Source: Cyclaneusma minus
Taxonomy: Eukaryota > Ascomycota > Leotiomycetes > Marthamycetales > Marthamycetaceae
NCBI GenBank assembly: GCA_037179335.1
Contig: JAKZHN010000001.1
Coordinates: forward strand, 62,001-126,000
Reading direction: 5' to 3'
DNA length: 64,000 bases
Shown in pieces: positions 49,601 through 60,146 of this stretch. Each line of letters starts with the position of its first letter. The stretch's first letter is position 1. The position numbers and the translations under genes were made by a program. The notes beneath the pieces were generated by a model. The model saw only the letters and a list, made by a program, of their open reading frames with translations, ran no database searches and was not told the origin of the DNA.

Positions 49601-50023
49601 GCCGGTCTGTCTTCCAGTTCGAGCAGCCAGATGAACACTGGCAGCATGAATCAGATAAGTCCTCCCGCGCAGGTGAACCGCACCGGAGCAGCCAGGCCGC
49701 CGACGGTTCCGAAACCCGTGCATCTGAACAGTATTGCGACGGGGCCGCAACCGAGTACGAAACCTGTGCCAGCGCAAAAGCCGGCGCTTCTGGGTGCCGG
49801 TGTTGGAGGGCCGAGAAGGGCAGAAGCAAGAACGGATATGACGAGTCGAGAAAAGGAAGACTATATTGCGGACTTTTCGAAGCGGTTTCCGACTCTGAGT
49901 GGACTGGGGACGGTGGAGATGGTGGAGAGGGAGATTGAGATGAGGGGGAATGCGGAGAGGCAGGGTGGGAGTGAGGAGGCGAGGAGGAGGGAGAGGGGGG
50001 AGAGGGGGGAGTATGTTGTTTGA
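46675..50023 (+). CDS. Ark/Prk (NAK) family Ser/Thr kinase
   Basis: Actin-regulating/endocytic kinase related to yeast Ark1, Prk1 and Akl1 and animal AAK1/GAK. Exons 46675-47569, 47618-47715, 47771-50023; 1081 aa. Both introns are 48-55 bp, GT-AG, with correct phases. The kinase domain spans about 40-325: glycine loop YLSEGGFAHVY, Lys78 in AVLKR, catalytic HRDLKVEN (His177), DFGST (Asp200), activation segment with the family-typical HTTLQYRSPEM, and SDIWALGVLLY. The C-terminal ~700 residues are Pro/Ser-rich and disordered, as in the yeast proteins, where such tails bind SH3 domains. A charged helix (NPEQRREMERRRLSAEEKR) lies in the tail. The start is the ATG of MSSFNPHM, with a favourable GCC context; 81 further in-frame codons upstream lack conserved content. 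Yeast members phosphorylate Pan1/Sla1-type coat proteins. Confidence 0.94.
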
Positions 50024-52002
50024 TGAGTTTGTGTGATGGGTGGATAGGGGATAAACGACTGATGATGTGTCGTGATGGGGTGGAGGGTCTGGGCGAGCTA
50101 CCTCGCGTAGTGGGTCGAGGGAATAAAGGGAGTGGAGAGGGGAGAGGCGGGCGCGTGATACGTGGAGGAGTAACAATAAATAGCAATGCTAGACGGGTTC
50201 AAAGCCAGGCGCGTGTGTAGTCTCACGTGCGTATATGTGTGGGTATAGCCGGGACTGATTTCACTACATTTCCAAAGATAGGGCAGATTTCCATACCTCA
50301 GGGAACCAAATAGTCACCGAACTTGCAACTAAGCTTTAACTTTCCTAATCTTCCTAACCCTAACCACCATATACCCCGCCGACCCAAACCAACATACACC
50401 CCCTGGATCATTAAATCACAGCCCTAACACACTAACCACGCGCGGCGGCGGGCCTTTTTTATATACCCCCGACCCAACCTAACACAAAACCCTGACCCGT
50501 GTGGCAATTGTTACGAATGCTGGATTATTGGGCGGAGCCGGAACGGGTGCAAATGGCCGCCCGTTAAAGATTGAACTTGACTCACCAGTGTCAACTCCTT
50601 GCTTCTGGCCCCTGGGGAGTGGGGAGAGAAGTTTCTCAGTTCGACCTCGGCTAGGGGCTTTGATGCTGTATAAAGTGGATAAGCCCCTGGGATTTCAAAG
50701 TCTGAGAGGGCTTTTCTGAATGACAATACTACGATGCTGGATTGCGGTATCTTGGGTTGGTAATTTCTTTTTGTTATTTTTTCCCCTGGGTTGGTCTTGA
50801 AATGATGGTGTTGACGTTGGAAAGGGGAGTTGTTATTTTTGCGATTGGCTTTTTTTTTCTTTAGCAAGCATCGGGGTTCAGTGACAGTTGGGAAAATTGC
50901 TTGCTGTTAGCATGAGTTTGACAAGCCTTCTGCAAGTTCAGGGCTGGCAGTAGTTGACAATGGTGGGCCACAAAATCAGCAGTCTATTTGGTTTAGTTCG
51001 TGGTCTCAGCTGGATTGACAGTTTCAAGTTTGGTGTTCTCATAAGGTAGAATTGGGTTTAAAAGTCAAACCTGGTAGAACTGATGGTTCTGGAAGTTTGG
51101 TTGAGTGTTTTGCCCCTTTTCTAAATTAGCTGAGTGAATGGTACGGCTAAATAGCTGTCTTGGTACCTTTCTCTTGCTCTAGCCTGTGGCAGAGCCAGCA
51201 GAGTGGGAAATCCTGTCTTCCAGAAGTCCTTGATCCACTCGGATTATCACTCTTGTATTCACCAGCTATTTGCGATAGTCCAAGACTAGAGCCTTGAAGC
51301 GACGGCAAGGCACCAGACTGTCTCCTCGCTCGGCCTCGCGGCTGCGTGGAAATGCTTTGGTGTTCGAAGCGTGCGTAGAGTTTCGCGCTTTTCGGTGGTG
51401 TTGAGCATCTAGTTTTGGCAAAACGTGAATGGTCGAGGGCTGGAGAAGGAGAAATTGTTTATATAGTAGCTTGAGCCCGTTTCATAGCATGGATTCTGAA
51501 TTACTATTTTCTGATTACTTGGTGTTTTTCTAGTTAATTGGGTATACTCATCACTTGCAGTATTCCTGAATCCGAATTCCTCACCCGAACGGCCCTCGTC
51601 CTGTGATGCCCTGTGACGCCCTGGTCCGGTCACGAGGCTGGGTCACGAGGCTGGAGTGAAGGAGGCATGGAAGAACGTGCCGCCTAAAACGACGCTAGTG
51701 CGGAGGGAAACCTCGTGCGCTTCCACCTTGTGCGCTTCCACCTCTCCCTATCCTCTTCGTTCCTTTCCCGTCCGTCGCCTGTGCCGAGACAACCCTCCTT
51801 CACACTGACTGCGCCCGCACCGATCGCGAGTACGCTGAGTCGCTGACTGTGATTGAAGCCGCACCCACCTAGTTTGCGACCAAATTCGCTCGCACCACCT
51901 TTGTCTAAGGCAACCCTCCTTGATACCAACCGCACCTACACCGACCGCATTCAAAGCCGGACCCACCCACAAAGTCACGACTTCTACAGACGGCCGGGCA
52001 AG
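50024..52002. other. 2-kb intergenic region
   Basis: Includes a strand-asymmetric C-rich stretch (about 50335-50480) with CCTAACCCTAACC at 50353-50365, and an AT-rich part (51480-51570) with ATTACTTGG-type words. A degenerate direct duplication lies before the next gene: CAACCCTCCTT at about 51789 and again at about 51910, each followed by similar sequence. No credible gene. Confidence 0.55.
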
Positions 52003-53868
52003 ATGGACGACCTAATCGTGGACGGCGAGGTCGTAGACAACGCGATGTACCGACAGATCTTCGCCGACATCGCGACAAACCTCCAACAGCTTCGCCAGGC
52101 TGGAAGAGATGACCGGGCGAGACAGCGGGAATGGGAGAGTTTCCGCGAGCGGTACGCCTCAGCAAACACGTCTGAAGGCAAAGAAGCCGTAGTACAAGCT
52201 GCCCGACTGTTGTTGCCTGCTTCGCATGGAAGACGTAGTTATGTTTGGCGGATGTTCTCACACGAAGCTGCCACTCGGACTGGAGAGTCTTGGCCTCAGC
52301 TGCGGCTCGAAACAATCGATGAGACAATGTGGTTATTCAGTGAACTGATGATCCAAGAATGCCAAGCAGTACCACTACAAGAATCTAGGTTGAAGCGCTT
52401 TGTGGATGAAATCGAGGGAAAAGTTGAGGCAATGTTTGAGGGCGCCACGTACCCTCAACCCAGGACGCCTTCCGGCGGAGCTAGCAACAGCTCGAACGCG
52501 AGCGCCGGTAACATTACCACCGCAAGAACTGGCATGATTACCACCAACTCGAAGCCCAAGTGCCACTTCCTGGACCTCCCCATCGAACTACAGGACCGTA
52601 TCTACGAGTACTGCTCCCCTGCCAGTCGCTTGCTCTCTTTCGGCATCCCCTCGACCTCTTCCTACTTCGCCAAGAGAAACTTCTTCCGCGCCCAGCTCAA
52701 ACACGTCGAAGATGCGAAGAACGAGCGTACAGGCCAGCACGAGCCCACCATCCAGAACGAACCTGGCGATCCCAGCAAGACACCCACCTTGTACTTTTGC
52801 AGTAACAAGGACAACATCCATTCTACAAACCTTTTGTATGTGTGCAAGAAAACTGCTCGTGGCTTCACGCGCGCCTTGCTAGCTTCCCACCACTGGATTG
52901 ACGCATGGAGTGATATTCTCGGGCCTGCCCTCCCTCATATGGTGCCAGTTATCTCGGTACCAGAAGTGAATGCTTTGGTGAAGCTTCTGGGACACTCTCC
53001 AGAGCTACCACAGCTTATCAAGGACGGTGTGCCTGCACAGATCGCGGAGTTTGTTCAAACTCCGCGAGCAGGACTGACCTCGCAAACATCCGGCAATGAC
53101 AATCACGGTGGAAAAGGTTTGCTGGCAGCTCCTACATCAGCTGCTGCGATCATGCCGCTTTTCCCGCACTCGCAGGTTCATCATCTCCAACGCCTAATCT
53201 TTCAATTTCCGTTCCCATTCATTGGCGTCCACAATGATGACACAACTCATGAAATTACCTCGAAGCTCACCGTCCACCATGCACGTATCGGCCATTTGTG
53301 CCGTCTGCTCTCGATGTCTACCAATTTACGCAATTTGACGATCCTGGTGGCAGGACGTCAAGCGTGTCGCCACGCTCGTGGAGGGGGTTTTGGTGCCGAT
53401 TGGGGTGAAAATTACGACCCGATAATGGATGGTGATCCACAAGCTCAACAAAAGGAGTTGAGAGATTTGCTGGCAGGTGCTGGAGGTCTACTACGGGTGC
53501 TGAAGGAGCTGATGGGGTATGCGGCCAATGGTGGCAGGGACGATGGAGTTGTGGGAGGTGAGGTCTTGAAGAGCGTGGTTATCCGGCTTGATAATGTGGT
53601 GGTTGAGCGAAGGTGGTTGGAGAGGATGGTGGAGTCGTTCTTGAAACCAGCGAGGCTTGATGGTGGTAGCGTGCATATGGCAATGGAGGACGTTGATAAC
53701 AATGGAGATGGCGACGACGGCGACGATGGAGACAGTGCCAGAGATCAGAAGTCGTGGAGGGGCACAGGCTGGGGTTGCAGAGTCAACGCGAGGACTGACG
53801 GTGGTGAGTTCGGAGCTGGAATGGGTATGGTGGCTGCATGGAAACTACCTAAGAAGAGGGAGTCTTAA
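52003..53868 (+). CDS. F-box-like / 2EXR-type fungal protein
   Basis: Single exon, 621 aa. The first ~150 residues are helical and charged. After a Ser/Asn/Thr-rich linker comes CHFLDLPIELQDRIYEYC (about residues 186-203), the leucine-rich F-box-like motif found in many fungal proteins of the 2EXR type. The rest is a long alpha/beta region including NLLYVCKKTARGF and VHHLQRLIFQFPFPFIG. A His-rich conserved-looking part and an acidic Asp/Gly repeat (DNNGDGDDGDDGD) lie near the C-terminus. F-box proteins of this kind are often SCF ubiquitin-ligase adaptors, but the motif here is isolated and substrate recognition is unknown. Start set at ATG in GCAAGATGGAC; upstream in-frame codons look like 5' UTR. 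Confidence 0.8.
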   Translation: MDDLIVDGEVVDNAMYRQIFADIATNLQQLRQAGRDDRARQREWESFRERYASANTSEGKEAVVQAARLLLPASHGRRSYVWRMFSHEAATRTGESWPQLRLETIDETMWLFSELMIQECQAVPLQESRLKRFVDEIEGKVEAMFEGATYPQPRTPSGGASNSSNASAGNITTARTGMITTNSKPKCHFLDLPIELQDRIYEYCSPASRLLSFGIPSTSSYFAKRNFFRAQLKHVEDAKNERTGQHEPTIQNEPGDPSKTPTLYFCSNKDNIHSTNLLYVCKKTARGFTRALLASHHWIDAWSDILGPALPHMVPVISVPEVNALVKLLGHSPELPQLIKDGVPAQIAEFVQTPRAGLTSQTSGNDNHGGKGLLAAPTSAAAIMPLFPHSQVHHLQRLIFQFPFPFIGVHNDDTTHEITSKLTVHHARIGHLCRLLSMSTNLRNLTILVAGRQACRHARGGGFGADWGENYDPIMDGDPQAQQKELRDLLAGAGGLLRVLKELMGYAANGGRDDGVVGGEVLKSVVIRLDNVVVERRWLERMVESFLKPARLDGGSVHMAMEDVDNNGDGDDGDDGDSARDQKSWRGTGWGCRVNARTDGGEFGAGMGMVAAWKLPKKRES

Positions 53869-54562
53869 AGTGGTTTCTATGGATGAGAGTCCGAGCCCGG
53901 AAGCGGTCTTCAAACGTCAAGTTCTTTAGCGGTTAAGGGTGTTGCTGTCTTAAAGAAGAGAACGCCCAGGACTCCACAGTTCACCAGGGGATTCAGCTCC
54001 TAATCCTAGATACCTAAATACGAAAGTAATGTCTAATGATCACTCGAAACCAAACCATGTCTTTGGAGCGTGTTTAGTGATCTATCTATAACAAGTTCTG
54101 AATCTCACTACGACATTGTTCAGACAATCGCACAAATTGGCATCAGGTGAACTCATGTCAGTACATGCAAGCAATTCGATTTCACCATACTTGACAAACC
54201 AGACTTGCCGTCGGAAGCCTTTGTTGATTCCACTAGAACTTACACTAAGCCGATAGTATCATAGCTACCGGGTGCGTGGTGCACACCAGACTTTCTCCAC
54301 ACCCTCTGCAGACTCATAGCAGGGCATACTTTTCTGAAATCAGTCCAATATGGTTTCTTCTTACGAAAATGGTGAGCTGAAGACGATCTTTCGGAACCCA
54401 GAAAGACACTAGCCGTCACTTTACCCGAGCATATAAATCTCGTTTTGTCCTTCCCCTTCCTACTCTCCATTTACGAAAACCATTGCATTCTGTCTCTCTT
54501 ACCTCAAAACTCCCAAAGCTCTCAAATTTCTTTCCAAAATACTCCTACCCCCAACTTTCGTA
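53869..54562. other. Intergenic, promoter of secreted SnoaL-like gene
   Basis: About 690 bp without a gene. The right end holds the promoter with a TATA-like box at about 54432. Confidence 0.55.
54432..54438 (+). promoter_or_regulatory. TATA-like box
   Basis: TATAAAT lies 131 bp upstream of the SnoaL-like start codon, a plausible distance for a fungal TATA element. Confidence 0.4.
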
Positions 54563-55263
54563 ATGTATCTCTTCTTCTTCGCTGCTATGTTGGCTGCAAT
54601 TATTCCAGCAACCACTTCCGCACTCTCCTCCACGCCCCTTTCCACCTCCGACATCGTTCAAATCGAGCAAACTCTCTATCTCTTCAGTCGTGCCGTCGAC
54701 ACACGTGCTTATCATCTGCTAGGACAGACTTTTACATCCGATGCAGTTGCAGATTTCGGCACTGGATATGTCTCCGGCTTGGCAGATATCACACAGCTGC
54801 TGGCAGGAATTTTGGAAGGGACAGTGAGCTGGCATGGACTTAGTGGTATCGAGGTGAATGGAAATATGGCGTGCGAGGGAACAGTGACGACGAGAACATA
54901 TTTGCAAGGGGTGTTTTTTGGCCAAGGGAATCTTACAGGGCAGGCGTTTCAGAACTATGGGTGGTGAGTGTTGTTTCCTAGAATTGTGACCCTGCCCGCC
55001 CTTTACAGATGCATATGGAGGAAAGCTGGTTCGGGAAGTGATGAATGCGGGTGCTGCTACCGCTAATGCTGCTGTTGGGAGGAAAGGTATGACGATTTGT
55101 TGAGAAAGTATGGTTGTGAGTGGAAAGTCTATAATCGCACCTTGGTTACACATGTGAGTACACGTTTGTTTATTGTTCGTTTCAGTGGTTGGGACTCTTT
55201 ATTGGACCTTCGCTAATCTATTGATAGGGCACTATTGGCAACCGTCGTATTCTTTACCCCTAA
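54563..55263 (+). CDS. Secreted SnoaL/NTF2-like protein
   Basis: Exons 54563-54963, 55087-55153, 55228-55263; 167 aa. Residues 1-20 form a signal peptide (MYLFFFAAMLAAIIPATTSA). The mature part starts with a helix SDIVQIEQTLYLFSRAVDTR, then FTSDAVADFG and a beta-rich section including FFGQGNLTGQAFQNYGW. After splicing it ends YDDLLRKYGCEWKVYNRTLVTH and GTIGNRRILYP. This is the cone-shaped SnoaL-like fold (alpha + beta, NTF2 superfamily), which includes cyclases, isomerases and dehydratases of fungal secondary metabolism, though many members have no known reaction. The 123-nt first intron contains an internal TTTACAG that could be used instead, but the downstream acceptor gives the better continuation. 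A broken copy of this gene lies at 60.73-61.02 kb. It opens the accessory block. Confidence 0.8.
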
Positions 55264-56130
55264 CTAGGACTTCGAGACGTGCATGGGGTATGTGTATGAT
55301 TGTTTGGTCAGGCCTGCGGCTACGATAGCTCGAAAGCATGAAGAGTGGGGATGTCTTTCAACTGGAGAGCAAAGTCCAGGAGGCAATTGCTATGAAACAT
55401 AAACTTCTTTCTATATACCTGCCTTACCTAGGTATTTCCACAGTGTTCCCCAAATCCCCACTGGGAGACTCTTTTCCTGGAGCAAATAATATCTGATCAA
55501 CACGCTCAAGTCATCAAGGATATGATCCCCTATATCTAGTACTACTCAATCAAAAGTATAGCCACATATGACTGTGCTTTTCTGCCTCTTCTGGGTCCAA
55601 TGGGATGTATCATAGAGACCTTGACCAAGACCCGTAAGAGCGCCGACCTAATCGGACCCGCAGTCGACGGGACGAGCGTTCCACAGTGTCTTCGTCTCAC
55701 CGGAACAGCATTGGACATACAAGGATGTCTGCAATTTTGGGACGCCTTCAGCGCCACAGGCCTGAGTCACGTTGCAGTCATCCCCGTGGAATCTACGGCT
55801 GTATGTAGTTGGTTGGCTGAGCTCGACGAGACCGCTACCCGCTCGCCCGGCGGCTGTCTCTTGTGCATGAGCGGGAGGGTATTATTTGCTACGAGCATAC
55901 ATTCATGCTCCCAAAACAGATCCGAGGAAGAGTGTTGGCAGCTGCGAATACGAGTATGCAGGCGGAACGGCCAGCCGGAAGATTCCAACGGCTGAATGGC
56001 AGGGAATGTGTGATGTGTTGAGGTTGTGGAGGTTATGTTACCACAAGCTTATGGCCGAGGCAAGCCGGTGGGTAACACTGGTCAGATCTCCAGTCAAGGT
56101 ATGCGACAAAAGTCTGAATCCCCTCTAATA

Positions 56131-56222
56131 ATTAGAGATGTTCCCAGTGATTAAGAATATCCTGAAAAATTATGAATATTCCCAGTAATTAAGTATAAGT
56201 ATCCTCAAAGATCATGAATATC
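56131..56222. repeat. Dispersed CAGTAATT/GAATATTCC motif, copies C
   Basis: Contains CCCAGTGATTAAGAATATCC and GAATATTCCCAGTAATTAAG, plus further TATGAATA words. It shares CCCAGTAATT exactly with 45581-45590. Confidence 0.5.
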
Positions 56223-56853
56223 TGACCACTGCCACAGGTTTGATCCGGAAGGGGGGTGCAGACTTTTGTCGTCCCACCGTAGGTGAGGACCACGCAAGCC
56301 ACGTATCTTGTCATCTACAAATCGGGGCCACCGAGAATTCCTGCTGATCGCAACCACTGCTACCAATATACCATGGTTCCTACGGCGTTCGAGGGGATAA
56401 CACGGTAGTCCATACATTACGAAAATCACGGCGAGTAGACAGAAGATCCAAGGATGAATCGAGGATGAGCGATGGTCTAGCATTTAATCTGGATGATGGT
56501 ACAGTACTCGAGGAAGTGTTTGTGAGACATCCTGTGACCTCGAAGAGGAACCCGAACGCCGTGAAAGTAAAGTAACATGGGCGAAGACTAGCAGGAACCT
56601 AGCAGTGATATTTCACAAAAATACGCCCGAGGGAATCATCAACTTCTGCCAGGAATGGGCGAGATAAAGGTGACGGGTTTCGTAAATTTGTTTTGGATAG
56701 AAGATGGGGAAGCTTGGGAGTACCATTGGCATTTGGCAACTTCCTTGGATAGGTATATAGTTCTTGGCTACAATTTTCGGTCCACACTCCTATCATTTAA
56801 GGCTTGCCTGTGTCACGATGTGAAGGGTTGGGCATGTGATCAGACTTGGTCTT

Positions 56854-56858
56854 TATAA
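56854..56858 (+). promoter_or_regulatory. TATA-like box of first methyltransferase
   Basis: CTTTATAACAC places TATAA about 107 bp upstream of the start codon at 56961. Confidence 0.35.
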
Positions 56859-56960
56859 CACTATCGAAGGGCCCATGTTCTAGCTTTCAATACCTCTCCA
56901 AGTTCATGCATCGGTTTGAATTTTCCGGCACACGGCCTCGAATTAGCATCATCACTCAAC

Positions 56961-57885
56961 ATGGCTGATGAGGCCATACCTGATTATAGTCCTCAAGAAG
57001 GAACAGAATGGTTCTCATCAGAAATCAGCAGCATCCCCGGCGATATGCGATCTCTCCTCGAATCCTACTCCGGCCTTTCAAGCTCAGAAATCATCCCACA
57101 CATTCGCAGAATCGTACGCACTTCCCCCACCCCGCAAAGAAACCAGCTCTCTCTAGAAAACTATTCCCATGCTGACTTGCCACGTCCATTATCAGAGAGA
57201 CGCTGGCTTCAAGCTCGGTGCCTACCCCTGCATCGGCCAGCTCCGCTTCCTCGACCTAAACATCGCCCAACACCCCTACTACCCCACACTCCAGGTTCGC
57301 CTTCAAGCCGGCCAAACACTCCTAGACACCGGATGTTGCTTTGGTCAAGATATCCGCAAACTAGTCTTCGACGGCGCTCCCGATCCGTGCAAACTGCACG
57401 GGTTAGACCTACAACCCGCCTTTTTCTCTCTAGGATACTCGCTCTTCCGCGACAAATCCACTCTATCCTCTCAGTTCCACGCTATGAATCTACTCGCTCC
57501 AGCTTCAGTAACGAAAATGGAAAAGCTAGACAACAAAGTCGATATAATCGCCGCCTTTAGCCTCCTACACTTATTTCTCCTTCCCGACCAAATTACAATA
57601 GCAAAACGCATGGTAGCTTTCTCCAACCCAGTGCCTGGATCCGTGATACTAGGCAGACAACTGAGTACGAGCGCAGCAGAGGGACACAAGATGGTAGCAA
57701 AGGATATGGTAGTTTATGCGCATAATTTAAAGAGTTTTTCAAAAATGTGGGAGGATGTGGGGAACGTGACGGGGACGGGGTGGGTGTTGGATGTGGTGGA
57801 GAGGCCGGTCGGGGAGAATATGCGGGGGCTTTCGTGGGCGTGGCCGGAAATGTGCTGGATGTATTTTCGAGTTACAAGGCTGTGA
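56961..57885 (+). CDS. AusD-type SAM methyltransferase, tandem copy 1
   Basis: Exons 56961-57113 and 57196-57885; 280 aa. The 82-bp intron (ATC|GTACGC to ATCAG|AGA) is phase 0, directly before RDAGF. The N-terminal helix pair (MRSLLESYSGLSSSEIIPHI) and YPCIGQLRFLDLNI are hallmarks of the AusD/AndD/Trt5-like methyltransferases of meroterpenoid and related clusters. Motif I is unusual for class I enzymes: TLLDTGCCFGQDIRKLV with DGAP after it. Further conserved parts are LHGLDL, VDIIAAFSLLHLFLLPDQ and the C-terminal WPEMCWMYFRVTRL. Known relatives are O- or C-methyltransferases on small natural products. A second, similar copy lies 1 kb downstream on the same strand with the intron at the same codon, so they are tandem duplicates. 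Substrate unknown. Confidence 0.9.
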
Positions 57886-58881
57886 GGAGTGGGGTGGGCT
57901 GTGAGGGATTGGACCTTTGAGAGACCATCTGGAGAGAGGGGTAGCGGACGTGACACGGTGATTCGAAGGTTGGATGCTTGGAAATTTCAGGGTTCAAGAA
58001 TAACGTTACTCGGGACATGGTGTAATTCTGATTTCGGAAACGTCTGGCAAAGACGATGATACTCTACATACCTAGTAAGTGGTGATATATGTCCGGGTCC
58101 GGTCATCCCATTTCTCTACAAGCAGAACTTGGTGGTGAGTGGGGTAGTATTTGCCACCTGGCACGGATTTGAACATCCGGAAGAGCTGGATTCAGTCTGT
58201 TCCTGCGATGGCACCACTACTGAGAGTAGTGAGGAGGGCCCGAAAGCGAGGTAGTACGCGGATGGCAACCGGCGGATATCAAGGTCCTTCAATGCGTCTA
58301 CCGTCCACTAACCCCGGTAGTGGTGATAGCACATATGATTTACGGCAGGCAGAGGTTATGGATATGGAGCAACTCAAGCACGGAAACACTGGTATGAATA
58401 TTAGTGGGGTGACGTTAAATAAGGATGATGCCAGGGTTTTTCCTTCTCAAGTTATTAAGGTATTACGGGAGGTCGACATAACACGAGATGACAAAGAACT
58501 GAGTGTATAGGCTTGGCTGGGGAAAACATAATCAGGGTCAAAGACAGGTAGCAACCTCAAATAATCTTAATAGTTGGTTTTGTATCAGAAGCCCGAAATT
58601 TGATAGCTTGAGAGCCGTATGTCTGAGATCACGCTGGGAATAGGAGGAGCAGATGCTCACGAGTGATAATTGGCCAGAAACTGACAAACCCTACTAACAA
58701 GGATGACTACAGTCCGTTGACACTCTTTATGGAAGTTCCACAGCGTGTTCAGGTTATGTAATCAGCCTAGCGTCAGCCCTGCGGCAGCTCTAAGAGTTAG
58801 CTTCCTCAGTCCTCCTCAGTAAATCTCACAGTTCCTTCGTGACTTTCAATACACTTAAGGGCAGAATTGTCTTTCCGCAAC
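57886..58881. other. Spacer between tandem methyltransferases
   Basis: About 1 kb. A weak frame on the + strand is listed separately. A tRNA-like TTTGAAC word near 58168 was rejected (no matching acceptor stem). Otherwise nothing recognised. Confidence 0.5.
58208..58510 (+). CDS. Hypothetical small protein, doubtful
   Basis: Open frame of 100 codons beginning MAPLLRVVRRARKRGS and ending in a polar, Asp-rich segment. No signal peptide, membrane helix or recognised domain. It lies between two related methyltransferases on the same strand and could be a fragment of a decayed gene or chance. Listed only because the interval is otherwise empty. Confidence 0.2.
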   Translation: MAPLLRVVRRARKRGSTRMATGGYQGPSMRLPSTNPGSGDSTYDLRQAEVMDMEQLKHGNTGMNISGVTLNKDDARVFPSQVIKVLREVDITRDDKELSV

Positions 58882-59774
58882 ATGACAGAACGCTTGAGTC
58901 GTCCAGGCGAGGCAGAAGCCACCGAGTGGTTCGAGAAGAAGATCGACACGGTTCCGACTGAGTTCAGGGCCATTCTCGAAGGATATTCTGGTGTGCCCGC
59001 GGATGCTGTCATTCCCCACGTCCAAAAAATCGTGAGTGGTTCTGGTTACATTAGTCTTCTGGGTACAGGTCTAACTGATCTGAAAAATAGAGAGACTCTG
59101 GATTCAAAACATGGCCTTATCCATGCATTGGGCAAGGCCGCTTTCTCGACATGAATATTGCAAAGCATCCCTTCTATTCTGAGGTTCAGTCGAGGCTAAA
59201 GACTGGGCAGACTTTGCTGGATGCTGGCTGTTGCTTCGGGCAAGATATTCGCAAGTTGGTATTCGACGGTGCACCGGATTCTTCCAAGCTTCATGGTCTG
59301 GACTTGGAGCAACCCTTTTTTGAACTTGGATACGAGATGTTTTGCGACAAGGCGAAGCTGGAAGCCAAGTTTTTCGCCGTGGACCTGCTGAAGCCCGCCA
59401 CGGAGATGGAAGAGCTGGATGGTAAAATCGACATCATCAGCGCATTCAGCCTTCTCCATCTTTTTCTTCGCGAGGATCAGGCCACTGCCGGATCGCGCCT
59501 CGTAGGATTCTCTAAACCGGTTGCAGGATCTACAATAATCGGCAGACAGATCGGCACCTCGAAGCCTGCGGTGTACAAGGCTCTGGGAGAAGACATGATG
59601 GTGTATTTCCACGATGTGGAGACATTCGGAAAGATGTGGAAAGACATAGGTACTGCTACTGGTACAGAGTGGGAACTCGATGCGTTTGATCAGCCAGTGG
59701 AAGCTAAGCTTGCCAGTCAGTCCTGGGCAATGCCTGGTATGAGCTGGATTTATTTCCGCCTTACACGGAAGTAA
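58882..59774 (+). CDS. AusD-type SAM methyltransferase, tandem copy 2
   Basis: Exons 58882-59031 and 59091-59774; 277 aa. The 59-bp intron (ATC|GTGAGT to AATAG|AGA) interrupts the same codon position as in the first copy. Motifs parallel it: EFRAILEGYSGVPADAVIPHV, YPCIGQGRFLDMNI, TLLDAGCCFGQDIRKLVFDGAP, LHGLDLEQPFFELGYEMF, DIISAFSLLHLFLREDQ and WAMPGMSWIYFRLTRK. The motif I region is nearly identical between the copies, whereas the N-terminal ~25 residues and the C-terminal third have diverged. That fits an older duplication with continued selection on the SAM site. Both frames are intact, so both may be functional with different substrates. Followed at 0.4 kb by a citrate-synthase relic. Confidence 0.9.
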
Positions 59775-60146
59775 GCCCATCGTTGGGTGTTGGAAACCTC
59801 GAGGTGGCATTCAGAAAGGAAGTCATTTCTGTAAAATTAGTAGTCAGGGAATGAAGGAATGTGGATCACGATATGCGCGTCTTACCAGGACCCTGGGTTG
59901 TGGTTGGTGACTAGACTGAGCATAATGCATATCTAGTACATGGTGTGCTGTAAGCGTTGACCGGCTATTGCGGAACGGCTGCGAGCAAGGGTACTATGAT
60001 AGGATTTCGGAAACCTGGTATGCTTGTAGTGAGTAGTGGCAATTCTTGTACGCTTAGGCTACGACTTGAAAGTATTATTTTCGAAGACTAGAAACTTCCT
60101 CGATTATTCAAAAACCTTCCAATTGCTCGGAACATTTCTCAGCGAA
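59775..60146. other. Spacer before citrate-synthase relic
   Basis: About 370 bp without recognisable content. Presumably the 3' UTR of methyltransferase copy 2 and the former promoter of the relic. Confidence 0.5.

Larger units (their letters stand above)
55264..56960. other. Intergenic, no gene assigned
   Basis: 1.7 kb. An unrecognised frame of 131 codons (55600-55995, +) ends without domain features and may be chance or decayed. An AT-rich CAGTAATT/GAATATTCC patch sits at 56131-56222. A TATA box for the next gene is at 56854. Confidence 0.5.

Noticed and set aside
49511..50186. Two overlapping 220-codon minus-strand frames opposite the kinase tail
   Set aside because: Pro/Ser-rich antisense shadows of a low-complexity coding region.
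50353..50365. True telomere at this position
   Set aside because: Only about two repeat units and genes continue on both sides.
55600..55995. 131-codon plus-strand frame MGCIIETLTK...
   Set aside because: No recognisable family, no conserved start context, no splice partners; kept only as a note in the spacer entry.
58145..58215. tRNA-like T-arm (GGATTTGAAC, reverse strand) near 58165
   Set aside because: No A-box and no complementary acceptor stem could be found; ordinary sequence.
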